Positions 29,347 through 38,750 of a stretch of 64,000 bases of DNA are shown here, piece by piece (within the stretch, counting starts at the first letter, position 1; each line of letters begins with the position of its first letter). The notes beneath the pieces are model-generated. The model did no database searches, was not told the DNA's origin, and saw only the letters and a program-made list of their open reading frames with translations. The translations under genes were made by a program, and so were the position numbers. Source of the DNA: Pseudidiomarina indica (GTDB taxonomy: Bacteria; Pseudomonadota; Gammaproteobacteria; Enterobacterales; Alteromonadaceae); assembly GCA_029279945.1 (NCBI GenBank), contig JAJUHK010000012.1, forward strand, positions 1 to 64,000. Direction: 5' to 3'.

Positions 29347-29428
29347 GAATATCCTATTTTAAATTTAAAGTTGCGTCTGCGATGGTGCCTGCGTAGCATG
29401 GCACGAAATTAATTAACGACTACAGGTC

Positions 29429-30139
29429 ATGAACGAAAAACAAAATATCATAATGGCGGCATTAGTCCATCGCTTTGGGGGCTGGTTTGTTATCGTCTTA
29501 GCCATTATCGTCGGCGTACTTATAGGCTACTTGGGCGGTCATTGGCATACACTGCAGTTACAAAAACAAGTCAACGAGCAGCGTGATGTTATCGAGCAGT
29601 TATACGAACGTGCGGAAACCTATGACTATCAGCAACATATAGCTATGGTGGAATTGGGAATTGAGCGGGCAGCCAGCCAAGGGCTACAACAAGAGTTGCT
29701 CATGGCGCAAGATGAAAATTTTGCACTACGGCGTGAATTGACGTTCTACCAGAAGATTATGGCGCCAGAAATGGAAGCCAGTGGTGTCGTCATTGATTCG
29801 CTTGAGGTGCAACCCAATATAGCTGCTGATCACTATCATTTTCGAATTGCCGTGGTGCAAATGGAACGCTTAAGAAATTTAACCAAAGGGGAAATTTCAA
29901 TGCGCTTGCACGGGCGTAAAGACAATCAAGTTGCAAGCTATGATTTGTTAGCGCTGGCGCACATCGAGGCGAAAGACAGGCAATTTAATATGCGTTATTT
30001 TACGGTACTCGCGGGTGACTTTATTCTACCCACCGAGTTTCTTCCAGAACGTATCGATGTTGAAGTGAAAATTGAAGGTTCCCGGCAAACACTAACGCGT
30101 AGCTTCTTCTGGAGCCAGCTTCTCCAAGGGAATACTTGA
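29429..30139 (+). CDS. DUF6776-type membrane-anchored coiled-coil protein
   Basis: A 236-residue protein: a short cytoplasmic start, one membrane segment (about 18-36, GGWFVIVLAIIVGVLIGYLGG), a coiled coil rich in Gln/Glu/Leu (about 42-110), then a compact beta-rich C-terminal domain. It is probably a single-pass inner-membrane protein with its bulk in the periplasm. It resembles the DUF6776 family found upstream of erpA in gammaproteobacteria; no function is known. It lies 58 bases before erpA on the same strand. A role in envelope or division scaffolding would be speculation. Confidence 0.75.
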   Translation: MNEKQNIIMAALVHRFGGWFVIVLAIIVGVLIGYLGGHWHTLQLQKQVNEQRDVIEQLYERAETYDYQQHIAMVELGIERAASQGLQQELLMAQDENFALRRELTFYQKIMAPEMEASGVVIDSLEVQPNIAADHYHFRIAVVQMERLRNLTKGEISMRLHGRKDNQVASYDLLALAHIEAKDRQFNMRYFTVLAGDFILPTEFLPERIDVEVKIEGSRQTLTRSFFWSQLLQGNT

Positions 30140-30197
30140 CCGCTTTAGTAAGGTAAGCGAAAATAGCTGTTGTTGAGATGAGAGGTACTATAACACT

Positions 30198-30545
30198 ATG
30201 TCAGATGTCGCACAGGCCATACCAATTCAGTTTACCGATGCCGCTGCTAATAAAGTAAAGGCGCTCATTGCTGAGGAAGAAAATTCCGCATTAAAACTGC
30301 GTGTGTATGTCACTGGTGGTGGTTGTTCAGGGTTCCAATATGGATTTACCTTTGATGAAAAAACCAACCCCGGGGATATGGAAATTGAAAAAAATGGCGT
30401 GATACTTGTGGTTGACCCGATGAGCTTGCAATACCTTGTCGGTGGTGTGGTGCATTATGAAGAAGGCTTACAAGGCGCTCGGTTTTTTGTCGAAAACCCA
30501 AATGCGACGACTACCTGTGGGTGTGGGTCAAGTTTTTCCATCTAA
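30198..30545 (+). CDS. erpA: Iron-sulfur cluster insertion protein ErpA
   Basis: A 115-residue A-type carrier (E. coli 114). The three cluster-ligand cysteines are in place: Cys43 in [11 protein letters not shown], and Cys107 and Cys109 in [11 protein letters not shown]. It passes Fe-S clusters to target enzymes such as IspG/IspH and respiratory proteins. It is separate from any isc genes in the window. A stem-loop follows before pepQ. Confidence 0.97.
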   Translation: MSDVAQAIPIQFTDAAANKVKALIAEEENSALKLRVYVTGGGCSGFQYGFTFDEKTNPGDMEIEKNGVILVVDPMSLQYLVGGVVHYEEGLQGARFFVENPNATTTCGCGSSFSI

Positions 30546-30565
30546 GGGTGAGATCACACGCTCAG

Positions 30566-30597
30566 TCGGTTAGAATGGAGAGACACATTCTAACCGA
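30566..30597 (+). repeat. Perfect 12-bp stem-loop between erpA and pepQ
   Basis: TCGGTTAGAATG (30566-30577) pairs perfectly with CATTCTAACCGA (30586-30597) across an 8-base loop. There is no T-run, so it is not a standard terminator. Its right arm touches the GAGG ribosome site of pepQ (ATG 30606), so it could affect pepQ translation or protect the erpA 3' end. Confidence 0.7.
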
Positions 30598-30605
30598 GGT
30601 ATATT

Positions 30606-31919
30606 ATGAGCGCATACGCAGACCATATAGCTACTGTCCAAACTAGATTCGATGCTGCCCTCGCAGCGACTGGCCATGAAGCTGTCTTTATTTATGCGGG
30701 ACAACCACGCAACGCATTTCTAGATGATAACGCTGGACCATTTCGAGTAAATCCCTTATTCAAATACTGGATTCCAGTAACGGGAAGTCCGCAAAGTGCG
30801 CTGTACTACCAACCTGGACAAAGACCCGTTGTCTTTCTACATCAGCCTCGCGATTATTGGCATGCAACACCAGAAGTTCCTGCTGGTGAATGGCAGCAGC
30901 ATGTTGAGTTAGTCATTGTTGACCACGTTGAGAAAATTCAAGGTTGGTTGGGTGAGCGCTTAGAGCGAGCAGTATTTCTTGGTGAATATTTTGCCGAGCC
31001 AGTAGCAAGCTGGTCCGTTGCTGCACATAACCCTGATGCACTGATCAATCACCTGCATTTCCATCGTGCGGTAAAAACCGAGTGGGAAATTGAAAATTTA
31101 CGTCAAGCAAACCGCTTGGCGGCTAAAGCCCATCTTGCAGCACGTGAAGCATTTTATGCAGGCGCGAGTGAATTAGAAATTCATCATGCCTATTTAGCCG
31201 CGATTAATTATCGGGAAAGCCAATTACCCTATAACAGCATCGTTGCTCTCAATGAGAATGGAGCAGTGCTGCACTACGATAGCTATCAAACCGAAGCTCC
31301 TGTCGAGTCACGTTCATTCTTGATTGATGCAGGTGCGATCTACAATGGTTATTGCGCTGATATTACGCGTACCTACACCCGTGAAAAAGATGGCATGTTT
31401 GCTGAGCTTATCGCAGCGATGGATGTGGCGCAGCAGCAGTTGATTAAAGAAATTAAACCCGGTGTTAATTATCTGGACTATCATGTTAGCCAACACTTAA
31501 AAATTGCCACAATACTGAGTGACTTCGGTTTCGTGAACGGCACGCCAGAGAGCATTTACGAGCAAGGTTATAGTAGTGCATTTTTCCCACACGGAATCGG
31601 CCACTATATTGGTTTGCAAGTTCATGATGTTGGTGGTTTCTTAGCAAATGAACAAGGCGACATTATTCCACGTAATAAACGCCATCCGTTTTTACGGTTA
31701 CTACGCGATGTTGAAGCTGGTCAAGTGTTTACCATTGAACCTGGTTTATATGTGATTGATCAGTTGTTAGAACCTTATGCTGGTAATGCTGACTTTAACT
31801 GGGATCGTATTGCACAACTTCGTCCTTACGGCGGGGTGCGAATTGAAGATAGCGTTGTTGTGGGTCTTGATGGCAACATCGAAAACTTGTCACGCGATGC
31901 CTTTGCAAGCCTAGAATAA
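30606..31919 (+). CDS. pepQ: Xaa-Pro dipeptidase
   Basis: A 437-residue M24B metallopeptidase of the bacterial PepQ/organophosphorus acid anhydrolase type (E. coli 443). Dinuclear metal ligands are visible in order: Asp in FLIDAGAIYNGYCADITRTY (two), His in FPHGIGHYIGLQVHD, Glu in FTIEPGLYVID and Glu in GGVRIEDSVVV. It cleaves dipeptides with C-terminal proline in the cytoplasm. It converges on anmK, with three bases between stops. Confidence 0.96.
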   Translation: MSAYADHIATVQTRFDAALAATGHEAVFIYAGQPRNAFLDDNAGPFRVNPLFKYWIPVTGSPQSALYYQPGQRPVVFLHQPRDYWHATPEVPAGEWQQHVELVIVDHVEKIQGWLGERLERAVFLGEYFAEPVASWSVAAHNPDALINHLHFHRAVKTEWEIENLRQANRLAAKAHLAAREAFYAGASELEIHHAYLAAINYRESQLPYNSIVALNENGAVLHYDSYQTEAPVESRSFLIDAGAIYNGYCADITRTYTREKDGMFAELIAAMDVAQQQLIKEIKPGVNYLDYHVSQHLKIATILSDFGFVNGTPESIYEQGYSSAFFPHGIGHYIGLQVHDVGGFLANEQGDIIPRNKRHPFLRLLRDVEAGQVFTIEPGLYVIDQLLEPYAGNADFNWDRIAQLRPYGGVRIEDSVVVGLDGNIENLSRDAFASLE

Positions 31920-31922
31920 TTG

Positions 31923-33044
31923 TTAAGGTAAAAACAGCCCACCTAGAATTGCCGGACGACTAGCTCCGGTCACTTCAGGTAAGTTGCCCGGTTGGCGTGT
32001 CATGAAGCAGCGCGCTAACCAGGCAAATGCCATTGCTTCGACATGTTGTGGAGCAACCCCCAAAACTTGAGTTGAGTACCACTGCAAAGTTGGCGCCAGC
32101 CGCTTAAACGCCGCCATAAGTACGGGATTCGCCACACCACCGCCGGCCACATACACTTCAACCGGTTGTTGTGGTAACCATTGTTGAATAGCCATGATGA
32201 TGGTCCGCGCGGTTAGTTCGACGAGCGTGGCTTGCACATCAGCAGGTGGATAACGCTTGATATCATCAGTTTGTTGGATAAGCCACTGTAAATTAAAGTC
32301 ATCACGCCCCGTACTTTTAGGTGGTGCCAGGTGAAAATATTCAGCAGTTAACCACTGTTCTAATAAGGATTCATTTACCGTTCCAGTAGTTGCAAATTGA
32401 CCATCAGGATCAAAACCGGTCGCCGCCGTTGGATGACAGAAGCGGTACCACTGATCAAGTAAGGTATTGGCAGGACCAGTATCGAAGCCTAGGATCTTAC
32501 TATCAGTGCCTGGCAGCCAAGTGATATTAGCAATACCACCGAGATTCAAAATCACGCGAGGGATGCCGGTTTTATGGAATATCGCTTGGTGAAACGCAGG
32601 TACTAGTGGAGCTCCTTGTCCACCCAGTGCAACGTCTTTACGACGGAAGTCTGCAACAACAGGGATACCAGTGCGAGCAGCCAACGTGTTGGGGTCGCCT
32701 AATTGCAGGGTATAGGCGGGTTGCCCCGTAGGACAATGTCGAACTGTTTGTCCATGGCTACCAATTGCCGCAATTTGAGCTGGTGCAACATTGTGTTGGT
32801 GCAGTAACTGCTCGACAACATCGGCGCAGAACTCCGCAAATAGCCGATCAGTTTCTGCTAACAGGTGTAGTTCATTTGGAGAGGTGTGACACAACTGGTG
32901 AAGACGTTGAGCGAGAGCGGTAGGGATGGGCGTATGGTGATGGCGCAGGAGTTGTGGGACTGATTGCGTGAAATCGACAAGGACGGCATCTAAACCGTCC
33001 ATGCTGGTCCCAGACATCAGTCCAAGATATAACTCGCTAGCCAT
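31923..33044 (-). CDS. anmK: Anhydro-N-acetylmuramic acid kinase
   Basis: A 373-residue kinase (E. coli 369) with the N-terminal GLMSGTSMDGLDAVLVDF, GSHGQTVRH, VVADFRRKDVALGGQGAPL and LGGIANITWL motifs. It opens and phosphorylates 1,6-anhydro-MurNAc to MurNAc-6-phosphate during wall recycling. It follows the M23 endopeptidase gene by two bases, and tyrS and erpA are nearby, the same order I recall for the P. aeruginosa anmK locus. Its product can feed the amgK-murU salvage route encoded 10 kb away. Confidence 0.96.
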   Translation of the reverse strand: MASELYLGLMSGTSMDGLDAVLVDFTQSVPQLLRHHHTPIPTALAQRLHQLCHTSPNELHLLAETDRLFAEFCADVVEQLLHQHNVAPAQIAAIGSHGQTVRHCPTGQPAYTLQLGDPNTLAARTGIPVVADFRRKDVALGGQGAPLVPAFHQAIFHKTGIPRVILNLGGIANITWLPGTDSKILGFDTGPANTLLDQWYRFCHPTAATGFDPDGQFATTGTVNESLLEQWLTAEYFHLAPPKSTGRDDFNLQWLIQQTDDIKRYPPADVQATLVELTARTIIMAIQQWLPQQPVEVYVAGGGVANPVLMAAFKRLAPTLQWYSTQVLGVAPQHVEAMAFAWLARCFMTRQPGNLPEVTGASRPAILGGLFLP

Positions 33045-33046
33045 AG

Positions 33047-34378
33047 TTATAACATTGCCAGATAGAGGCGTTTACTATCGTTTAATACCGCTAGGCGCTG
33101 TTGCACTAAAGCTTTAAACTCGGGAAGCTCGTCGGCAATAAGTGATTCGGCCTGGGGAAGCTTTACAGTTCGTGGGTTACGATGGACGCCATCCACTAAA
33201 AATTCATAATGCAAATGCGGGCCAGTAACGCGGCCAGTGGCACCCACGCGACCAATCAATTCACCCTGTTTAACCCGCTGACCAGTTTTTACCAAGCGCT
33301 TGCTTAAGTGTAAGTATTTGGTTACGTAGCGCTCGCCATGTTGAATAAACACATAATGGCCGTTGAGATTGTTATAGGCACTAGCAATCACTTTACCAGC
33401 ACCTGAAGCCATCACCGGTGTACCGACCGCAGCGGCGTAGTCGATCCCATTGTGTGGCCGTACTTGTCCAGTCACAGGGTGTAAGCGGCGGGGATTGAAG
33501 TTTGAGCTGATATAGTTGAATTTCACCGGTGAGCGTAAAAATGATTTACGCATGGCGCGCCCTTGCGCGTTATAGAATTCATCATTGGTGTGGCGGAAAG
33601 CTTGGTAATGTTCGCCGCGGTTAACGAACTCGGCGGCTAAAATTCGGCCATAACCGATGAATTCGCCTTCTGCATATTTCTTCTCAAATAGAACGCTAAA
33701 CTCATCGCCTTCACGCAAATCCAGGGCAAAGTCGATATCCCAACCGAAGATATCTGCGATACTCATGATTTGACCTTCGGTTAAACCTGCATCAATCCCT
33801 GCATTCCAAAAACTTGTTTTGATGCGAGCATGAGCGGTTTCGGTACGCACTTCGATTGGCTTAGTTTCAATGTGACTGATAAACCCATTATCTGCCCGTG
33901 AGACGATTAAGGTATCGGTTGCATTGATTTGATACGCTAGTTGGGCGAGTTCATCATTGTCGTCACGAGCAAAACGTAACGTATCGCCTGGGTGAATTTT
34001 ACGCAGCACGCGATCGGCTTGTTGATCTTGTGTCACGCGATAGAGTTGTTGTGGGGTAAAGCCCATTTTATCGAAGATACGTGCTAAAGAATCGCCACTA
34101 CGTACCTCATAACCGCTCCAGCGAAGATTCGTTTCGTCAGACTGGGTCGCTGTATCAGCAGAAGTGTCAACTTGGAGGGGAAGTTGATAACGTTGCCCCA
34201 GGAGCAGTTCTTGCTGGTCAAGCTGCCTCGGTATATCGGCATGCCGGGACGCAGTCGCTGGATCAGATGGTAAAAACAACATCAACAAAGTCACCACGCA
34301 GACAAGGCTGAGTAGTATCTGATGCCGACGCGGGAGGGCGGCGATAAACCGGGTCATAGATTTTGGAATTGACTTCAT
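33047..34378 (-). CDS. M23 peptidoglycan DD-endopeptidase (MepM-like)
   Basis: A 443-residue envelope protein. It has an N-terminal membrane anchor (about 19-37), a LysM/OapA-like binding region (about 88-137, YEVRSGDSLARIFDKMG) and a central linker domain. The lysostaphin-type M23 zinc peptidase has His309 and Asp313 (HNGIDYA) and His388/His390 (GPHLHYEF). Intact zinc ligands suggest an active enzyme that cuts wall crosslinks in the periplasm to allow growth. It is co-transcribed with anmK, which recycles wall fragments. Confidence 0.92.
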   Translation of the reverse strand: MKSIPKSMTRFIAALPRRHQILLSLVCVVTLLMLFLPSDPATASRHADIPRQLDQQELLLGQRYQLPLQVDTSADTATQSDETNLRWSGYEVRSGDSLARIFDKMGFTPQQLYRVTQDQQADRVLRKIHPGDTLRFARDDNDELAQLAYQINATDTLIVSRADNGFISHIETKPIEVRTETAHARIKTSFWNAGIDAGLTEGQIMSIADIFGWDIDFALDLREGDEFSVLFEKKYAEGEFIGYGRILAAEFVNRGEHYQAFRHTNDEFYNAQGRAMRKSFLRSPVKFNYISSNFNPRRLHPVTGQVRPHNGIDYAAAVGTPVMASGAGKVIASAYNNLNGHYVFIQHGERYVTKYLHLSKRLVKTGQRVKQGELIGRVGATGRVTGPHLHYEFLVDGVHRNPRTVKLPQAESLIADELPEFKALVQQRLAVLNDSKRLYLAML

Positions 34379-34406
34379 AACTTTCCGACGTATTAGCGCA
34401 TCAACT

Positions 34407-34420
34407 ATTCTAATTAGAAT
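34407..34420. repeat. 14-bp perfect palindrome upstream of the M23 peptidase gene
   Basis: ATTCTAATTAGAAT is its own reverse complement. It sits 29 bases from the M23 peptidase start in the divergent region shared with tyrS. It could be a regulator site or an AT-rich promoter element. Confidence 0.4.
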
Positions 34421-34472
34421 TGATTGCAGAATAATATGAAGTATGGCGATTTTCCAGTCAATTTACGAATAA

Positions 34473-34490
34473 TTACTCTTAAAAGAGTAA
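34473..34490. repeat. Inverted repeat upstream of tyrS
   Basis: TTACTCTT and AAGAGTAA are perfect inverted arms with a 2-base centre, about 64 bases before the tyrS start. It has the size and symmetry of a dimer-binding operator; no known regulator was recognised. No T-box or other leader RNA was seen in the 175-base gap. Confidence 0.45.
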
Positions 34491-34553
34491 GTGAAATAAC
34501 ATACAATGCAAGGTTTGTAGCGCATTTTACTTCAGAAAAGGGGATAACAGGTT

Positions 34554-35756
34554 ATGAGCGTGTCAGCTGCGGAGGCGTTTGAAAAAATCGCGCGTGGTAC
34601 CGAAGAAATTCTTTTAGCTGATGAGTTAAAGGATAAGTTGGCTAGCGGTAAATCACTGATTATTAAAGCTGGATTCGATCCAACTGCCCCTGATTTGCAC
34701 CTTGGCCATACAGTATTAATTAATAAGTTGCGGGTGTTTCAAGACCTCGGTCATCAGGTGGTTTTCTTGATTGGTGACTTCACTGGAATGATCGGCGATC
34801 CGACTGGTAAAAACGTAACCCGGAAACCACTCTCGCGGGAGGATGTGTTGGCGAACGCAGAAACCTATAAAGAGCAAGTGTTTAAAATACTCGATCCCGC
34901 CAAAACCTTGATTCGTTTCAACTCTGAATGGATGAATGACCTCGGTGCCGCCGGGATGATTAAACTGGCGTCACGCCAAACAGTAGCACGGATGCTTGAA
35001 CGTGATGATTTTAAAAAGCGTTATGCCGCTGAGCAGCCAATCGCCATTCATGAATTCCTGTATCCATTAGTCCAAGGCTGGGACTCGGTTGCCTTAAAAG
35101 CAGATATCGAGCTTGGGGGCACCGATCAACGCTTCAACTTACTGATGGGTAGAGAATTACAAAAAGATGAAGGTCAGTGCCCGCAAACGGTCATTATGAT
35201 GCCCCTGCTAGAAGGTTTGGATGGGGTCCAAAAAATGTCGAAATCTTTGGGCAATTACATCGGCATTACTGATCCTGCGAACGAAATGTTCGGTAAAATC
35301 ATGTCAATATCTGATGATTTAATGTGGCGTTACTATGAGTTGCTCAGCTTCCGACCCATGGATGAAGTTAATCAATTCAAACAGGCTGTTGCAGAAGGCG
35401 CCAACCCACGCGATTACAAAGTATTGCTGGCGAAAGAAATTATTGCTCGTTTTCACGATGAAGATGCGGCGACAGCAGCTGAACAAGATTTCATCCAACG
35501 GTTCAGTAAAAACGCGATTCCTGACGAGATGCCTGAATACACCATTGCGACAGAAAATGGTGAACTTCCCATCGGCCATGTGCTAAGAGAAGCTGAATTA
35601 GTCAGTTCAACCTCAGAAGCAATGCGCATGATTAAGCAAGGTGGCGTGAAAATTGATGGTGAGAAAGTGGTCGACACAAAACTCGTCTGTAATGCTGGTA
35701 CTACAGCTGTTTACCAAGTAGGTAAACGGAAGTTTGCTCGGATCACACTAAACTAA
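34554..35756 (+). CDS. tyrS: Tyrosyl-tRNA synthetase (type 2, TyrRZ-like)
   Basis: A 400-residue class I synthetase: HIGH-type motif in [16 protein letters not shown], tyrosine pocket, KMSKS intact in [13 protein letters not shown], and a C-terminal S4 RNA-binding domain (about 335-400). [17 protein letters not shown] marks the shorter type 2 subfamily rather than the E. coli-type enzyme (424 residues). It charges tRNA(Tyr). An AAGGGGA ribosome site precedes ATG 34554. Its last 9 bases overlap the end of apaH. Confidence 0.96.
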   Translation: MSVSAAEAFEKIARGTEEILLADELKDKLASGKSLIIKAGFDPTAPDLHLGHTVLINKLRVFQDLGHQVVFLIGDFTGMIGDPTGKNVTRKPLSREDVLANAETYKEQVFKILDPAKTLIRFNSEWMNDLGAAGMIKLASRQTVARMLERDDFKKRYAAEQPIAIHEFLYPLVQGWDSVALKADIELGGTDQRFNLLMGRELQKDEGQCPQTVIMMPLLEGLDGVQKMSKSLGNYIGITDPANEMFGKIMSISDDLMWRYYELLSFRPMDEVNQFKQAVAEGANPRDYKVLLAKEIIARFHDEDAATAAEQDFIQRFSKNAIPDEMPEYTIATENGELPIGHVLREAELVSSTSEAMRMIKQGGVKIDGEKVVDTKLVCNAGTTAVYQVGKRKFARITLN

Positions 35757-36578
35757 TTGCTCACCAGGTACTGTGATGCGGTGGCCTGACGGCCACTGCA
35801 TCAGTGTCAGATATTCCCCCCAAACACAACCGGTGTCTAGACCAATAATATCAGTTCGATGGGTTGCTCCCATTAAGGCTGCCCAGTGCCCAAATATAAT
35901 AGTAGTCGAACTTACTGGACGTAATGTGAACCAAGGTTTCAAGTGATGGGGGACGGATGCTGCGGTAGGTGCGGTTTTGACACCTAGGTCAAGGTTTCCT
36001 TGCTCATCGCAATAACGCATACGGGTAAAAGCATTAATGATGAAGCGCCAGCGCTCCATGTCACGCAAGGTTGGTGTCCAGCAACTTGGCTCATTGCCAT
36101 ACATGTTGGTTAAAAACTCACTGAGTTGCTGCTGTTGCCAGGCTGTTTGTAATGCAGTTTCAACTTCACGGGCATAACCTTCAGCAGCATCAATAGACCA
36201 CCAAGGGTAGACGCCGGCGTGGGTCATGACTAACTGGCCATCGCGTTGCAATAACGGCTGCTTTATCAACCAATCAATCCAGTCGTATTGAGCAGATTCG
36301 GGAAGTGCTAGGATACAATCGAGGCGATCGCTAGGATCTGCTGGCCTTATTCCGGTGAGTACTGCGAGCAGGTTCAGATCATGGTTACCTAAAGTGATAC
36401 GTGCGGCCGGACCGAGTTGTTGAAGGAGTTGCAAGCTGGCCAGTGAATCGGGACCACGGCCGACAATATCACCAACACACCAAAGCTCATCATGGTGTGG
36501 ATCAAAATTAACTTGAGTTAGTGCTGTCTCAAGTTGACGCACGCACCCTTGAATATCTCCGACAAAATAGCGCGCCAT
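35748..36578 (-). CDS. apaH: Diadenosine tetraphosphatase, symmetrical
   Basis: A 276-residue metallophosphatase (E. coli 280). It starts [12 protein letters not shown] and carries the PPP-family motifs GDIx[13 protein letters not shown] and [11 protein letters not shown]. It splits Ap4A into two ADP and can also remove Np4 caps from RNA. It is the last gene of the lptD-surA-pdxA-rsmA-apaG-apaH unit, 6 bases after apaG. Confidence 0.96.
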   Translation of the reverse strand: MARYFVGDIQGCVRQLETALTQVNFDPHHDELWCVGDIVGRGPDSLASLQLLQQLGPAARITLGNHDLNLLAVLTGIRPADPSDRLDCILALPESAQYDWIDWLIKQPLLQRDGQLVMTHAGVYPWWSIDAAEGYAREVETALQTAWQQQQLSEFLTNMYGNEPSCWTPTLRDMERWRFIINAFTRMRYCDEQGNLDLGVKTAPTAASVPHHLKPWFTLRPVSSTTIIFGHWAALMGATHRTDIIGLDTGCVWGEYLTLMQWPSGHRITVPGEQLV

Positions 36579-36584
36579 AATGAC

Positions 36585-36962
36585 CTAATGGATACTGTTA
36601 GGTACCGCTACGCGAAACTCCGGAATAACCACTTCAAAGGAATCTCCTTCTTGGGTAACCATAGTATAAATGCCTTCTACCAGCCCAACTGGTGTTTCAA
36701 TGATTACACCACCGCTATAACTAAAGCTTTCACTCGGGCCTATATAGGGCCGCTGTCCTAAAACACCATTACCGTCAAGACGGAAAACCTCATTATCACC
36801 ATTGGTTATTTTCAAATCACGCTTGAGCAAGCGAATCGTTGTATAGGTTTGGTTTGTTATGATGGCGGTATAGGAGAAAACATATTCGTCTTGATCATTC
36901 TCTGAACTGTAAGAAACGAACTGCGATGTGATCTCAACTTTAACTTTAAACTTAGCGTCCAT
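36585..36962 (-). CDS. apaG: ApaG domain protein
   Basis: A 125-residue fibronectin III-like protein, the same length as E. coli ApaG. It has [18 protein letters not shown]-like [10 protein letters not shown] and [20 protein letters not shown], and ends [10 protein letters not shown]. Its exact function is unsettled. ATG 36962 is favoured, with a GTG at 36971 possible; either start overlaps the end of rsmA, implying coupling. Confidence 0.93.
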   Translation of the reverse strand: MDAKFKVKVEITSQFVSYSSENDQDEYVFSYTAIITNQTYTTIRLLKRDLKITNGDNEVFRLDGNGVLGQRPYIGPSESFSYSGGVIIETPVGLVEGIYTMVTQEGDSFEVVIPEFRVAVPNSIH

Positions 36963-37755
36963 TTTGTTCACTGTACCAGTTAGCTAGTCGACAATAATCC
37001 GCAACAGTCAAAGTTTCTGGCCGTGCGTTTGGGTTGATACCGAGTATCTCTAGTTGTTCATCAGAAAGCAACCCTTTGAGATTATTGCGAATTGTTTTAC
37101 GGCGTTGGTTAAAAGCAATCAAGCAAATCTTGTGTAAATCGGCTCGGTCCGTTACTGGATAAGGTGGATTTCTGTAAGGGACTAAGCGGACTACTGCAGA
37201 ATCAACTTTAGGTGCCGGGGTAAATGCGCTGGGTGGAACCATAAGTACGGGTTCAACCGCACAAGCTTGTTGGATTGCCACACTGATGCGACCGTAGGCT
37301 TTGCTATTAGGCTCTGCTGCTAAGCGATCAACCACTTCTTTTTGTAGCATAAAGTGCATATCTTGAATGACATCAAGTTGTTCCAGTAGATGGAATATAA
37401 GTGGTGTTGAAATGTTGTATGGTAAGTTGCCAAATACGCGCAGCGGTTGCTGTTGCGCGAATTGCCGAAAATCAGTTTTTAAGGCATCACCACGATACAC
37501 TGAGAGTTTGTCTTTTAGCGCTGGGTGTTGTTCCAGACGCGCGGCAAGATCACGATCCAGCTCAACCACTGTTAAGTGTGTAACCCTATCTGCAACGGGC
37601 TCAGTGAGCGCCGCTAAGCCTGGTCCAATTTCAATTAAGTTATCGGTGGGTTGAGGGTTGATAGCGTCAACAATATCGTTGATCACGAAGTGATCATGGA
37701 GAAAATTTTGTCCGAAACGTTTCCGAGCGCGATGCCCTAAGTGAGTTTTTGTCAT
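36952..37755 (-). CDS. rsmA: 16S rRNA dimethyladenosine transferase RsmA (KsgA)
   Basis: A 267-residue SAM methyltransferase with [14 protein letters not shown] motif [11 protein letters not shown] and catalytic motif NLPYNIS. It dimethylates two adjacent adenines near the 3' end of 16S rRNA during small-subunit assembly. Its start overlaps the pdxA stop (ATGA), and its end overlaps apaG. Confidence 0.97.
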   Translation of the reverse strand: MTKTHLGHRARKRFGQNFLHDHFVINDIVDAINPQPTDNLIEIGPGLAALTEPVADRVTHLTVVELDRDLAARLEQHPALKDKLSVYRGDALKTDFRQFAQQQPLRVFGNLPYNISTPLIFHLLEQLDVIQDMHFMLQKEVVDRLAAEPNSKAYGRISVAIQQACAVEPVLMVPPSAFTPAPKVDSAVVRLVPYRNPPYPVTDRADLHKICLIAFNQRRKTIRNNLKGLLSDEQLEILGINPNARPETLTVADYCRLANWYSEQNGR

Positions 37756-38750
37756 CCAGTTACCATGTCAATCGCAGTTTGCACTGCTAAGACCGCACTG
37801 CGGTCATCAATGTGAGCTGTACCAGCACGATCAAGTGCGGTGCCGTGGTCAACCGATGTACGGATATAGGGGAGTCCTAACGTAACGTTAATCGCTTGAC
37901 CAAATCCTTTATATTTTAACACGGGAAGTCCTTGGTCGTGATACATAGCGACAATCACGTCGGCTTCCGCCAAATAGTGCGGTTGAAAAATAGTGTCTGC
38001 TGGGAATGGGCCTTGTACAGCAATACCACGAGCTTGTAATGCGGTTAAGGCTGGAATGATGTGATCGATTTCCTCGCGACCAAGGTGACCTTGCTCGCCA
38101 GCATGAGGGTTTAATCCGCACACCAGAATACGTGGCTTGGCGATACCCCATTTGGTTTGGAGGCCGCGGTGAATAATTTCGATGGTCTCTTCCACGCGGG
38201 CTTGAGTAATGGATTTCGCCACATCTTGCAAGGGAAGGTGCGTAGTCACCAGCGCCACACGCAGGCCTTCTGTCGCTAACATCATGACCACTCGTGGTGT
38301 GTGGCTGCGCTCAGCAAAAAATTCAGTATGTCCACTAAAAGCAACGCCAGCTTGATTTATAATTCCTTTATGGACTGGGCCAGTGACGACAGCAGCAAAC
38401 TCACCGCTTAAACAGCCATCATTGGCACGAGCAAGGGTGGCGAGTACATAAGTAGCGTTCGCTGGGTTAAGTTGTTGGGCGATGGCTGGCTCTGCTAGTG
38501 CTATCGGAAGTACCGTTAGGGTTCCTGCCCTTTGTGTTTGTGCCGCTTGGGTTGATGTATAAGGTCGAATCGTAAGTGGTAAGCCAAGCTGCGCCGCACG
38601 GTCACTAAGAAGCTTGGGGTCAGCGATGGCTACCAGTTCCACCGGCCAGTCTTGCTGTGCTAATCGCACCGCAAGATCTGGCCCAATACCAGCAGGCTCG
38701 CCTGGGGTGAATGCAATACGCGCGACAGCCTGGCTCATTGCATTACTCAA
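37752..38750 (-). CDS. pdxA: 4-hydroxythreonine-4-phosphate dehydrogenase
   Basis: A 332-residue PdxA with [17 protein letters not shown] at the start, metal-ligand histidines in [10 protein letters not shown] and [14 protein letters not shown], and [16 protein letters not shown]. It oxidises 4-phosphohydroxy-L-threonine in pyridoxal phosphate synthesis. Its start overlaps the end of surA by 8 bases. Confidence 0.97.
   Translation of the reverse strand: MSNAMSQAVARIAFTPGEPAGIGPDLAVRLAQQDWPVELVAIADPKLLSDRAAQLGLPLTIRPYTSTQAAQTQRAGTLTVLPIALAEPAIAQQLNPANATYVLATLARANDGCLSGEFAAVVTGPVHKGIINQAGVAFSGHTEFFAERSHTPRVVMMLATEGLRVALVTTHLPLQDVAKSITQARVEETIEIIHRGLQTKWGIAKPRILVCGLNPHAGEQGHLGREEIDHIIPALTALQARGIAVQGPFPADTIFQPHYLAEADVIVAMYHDQGLPVLKYKGFGQAINVTLGLPYIRTSVDHGTALDRAGTAHIDDRSAVLAVQTAIDMVTG

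Noticed and set aside
34379-34553. T-box or other amino-acid-sensing leader before tyrS
   Set aside because: The interval has no T-box sequence or specifier stem and is too short; only short inverted repeats are present.
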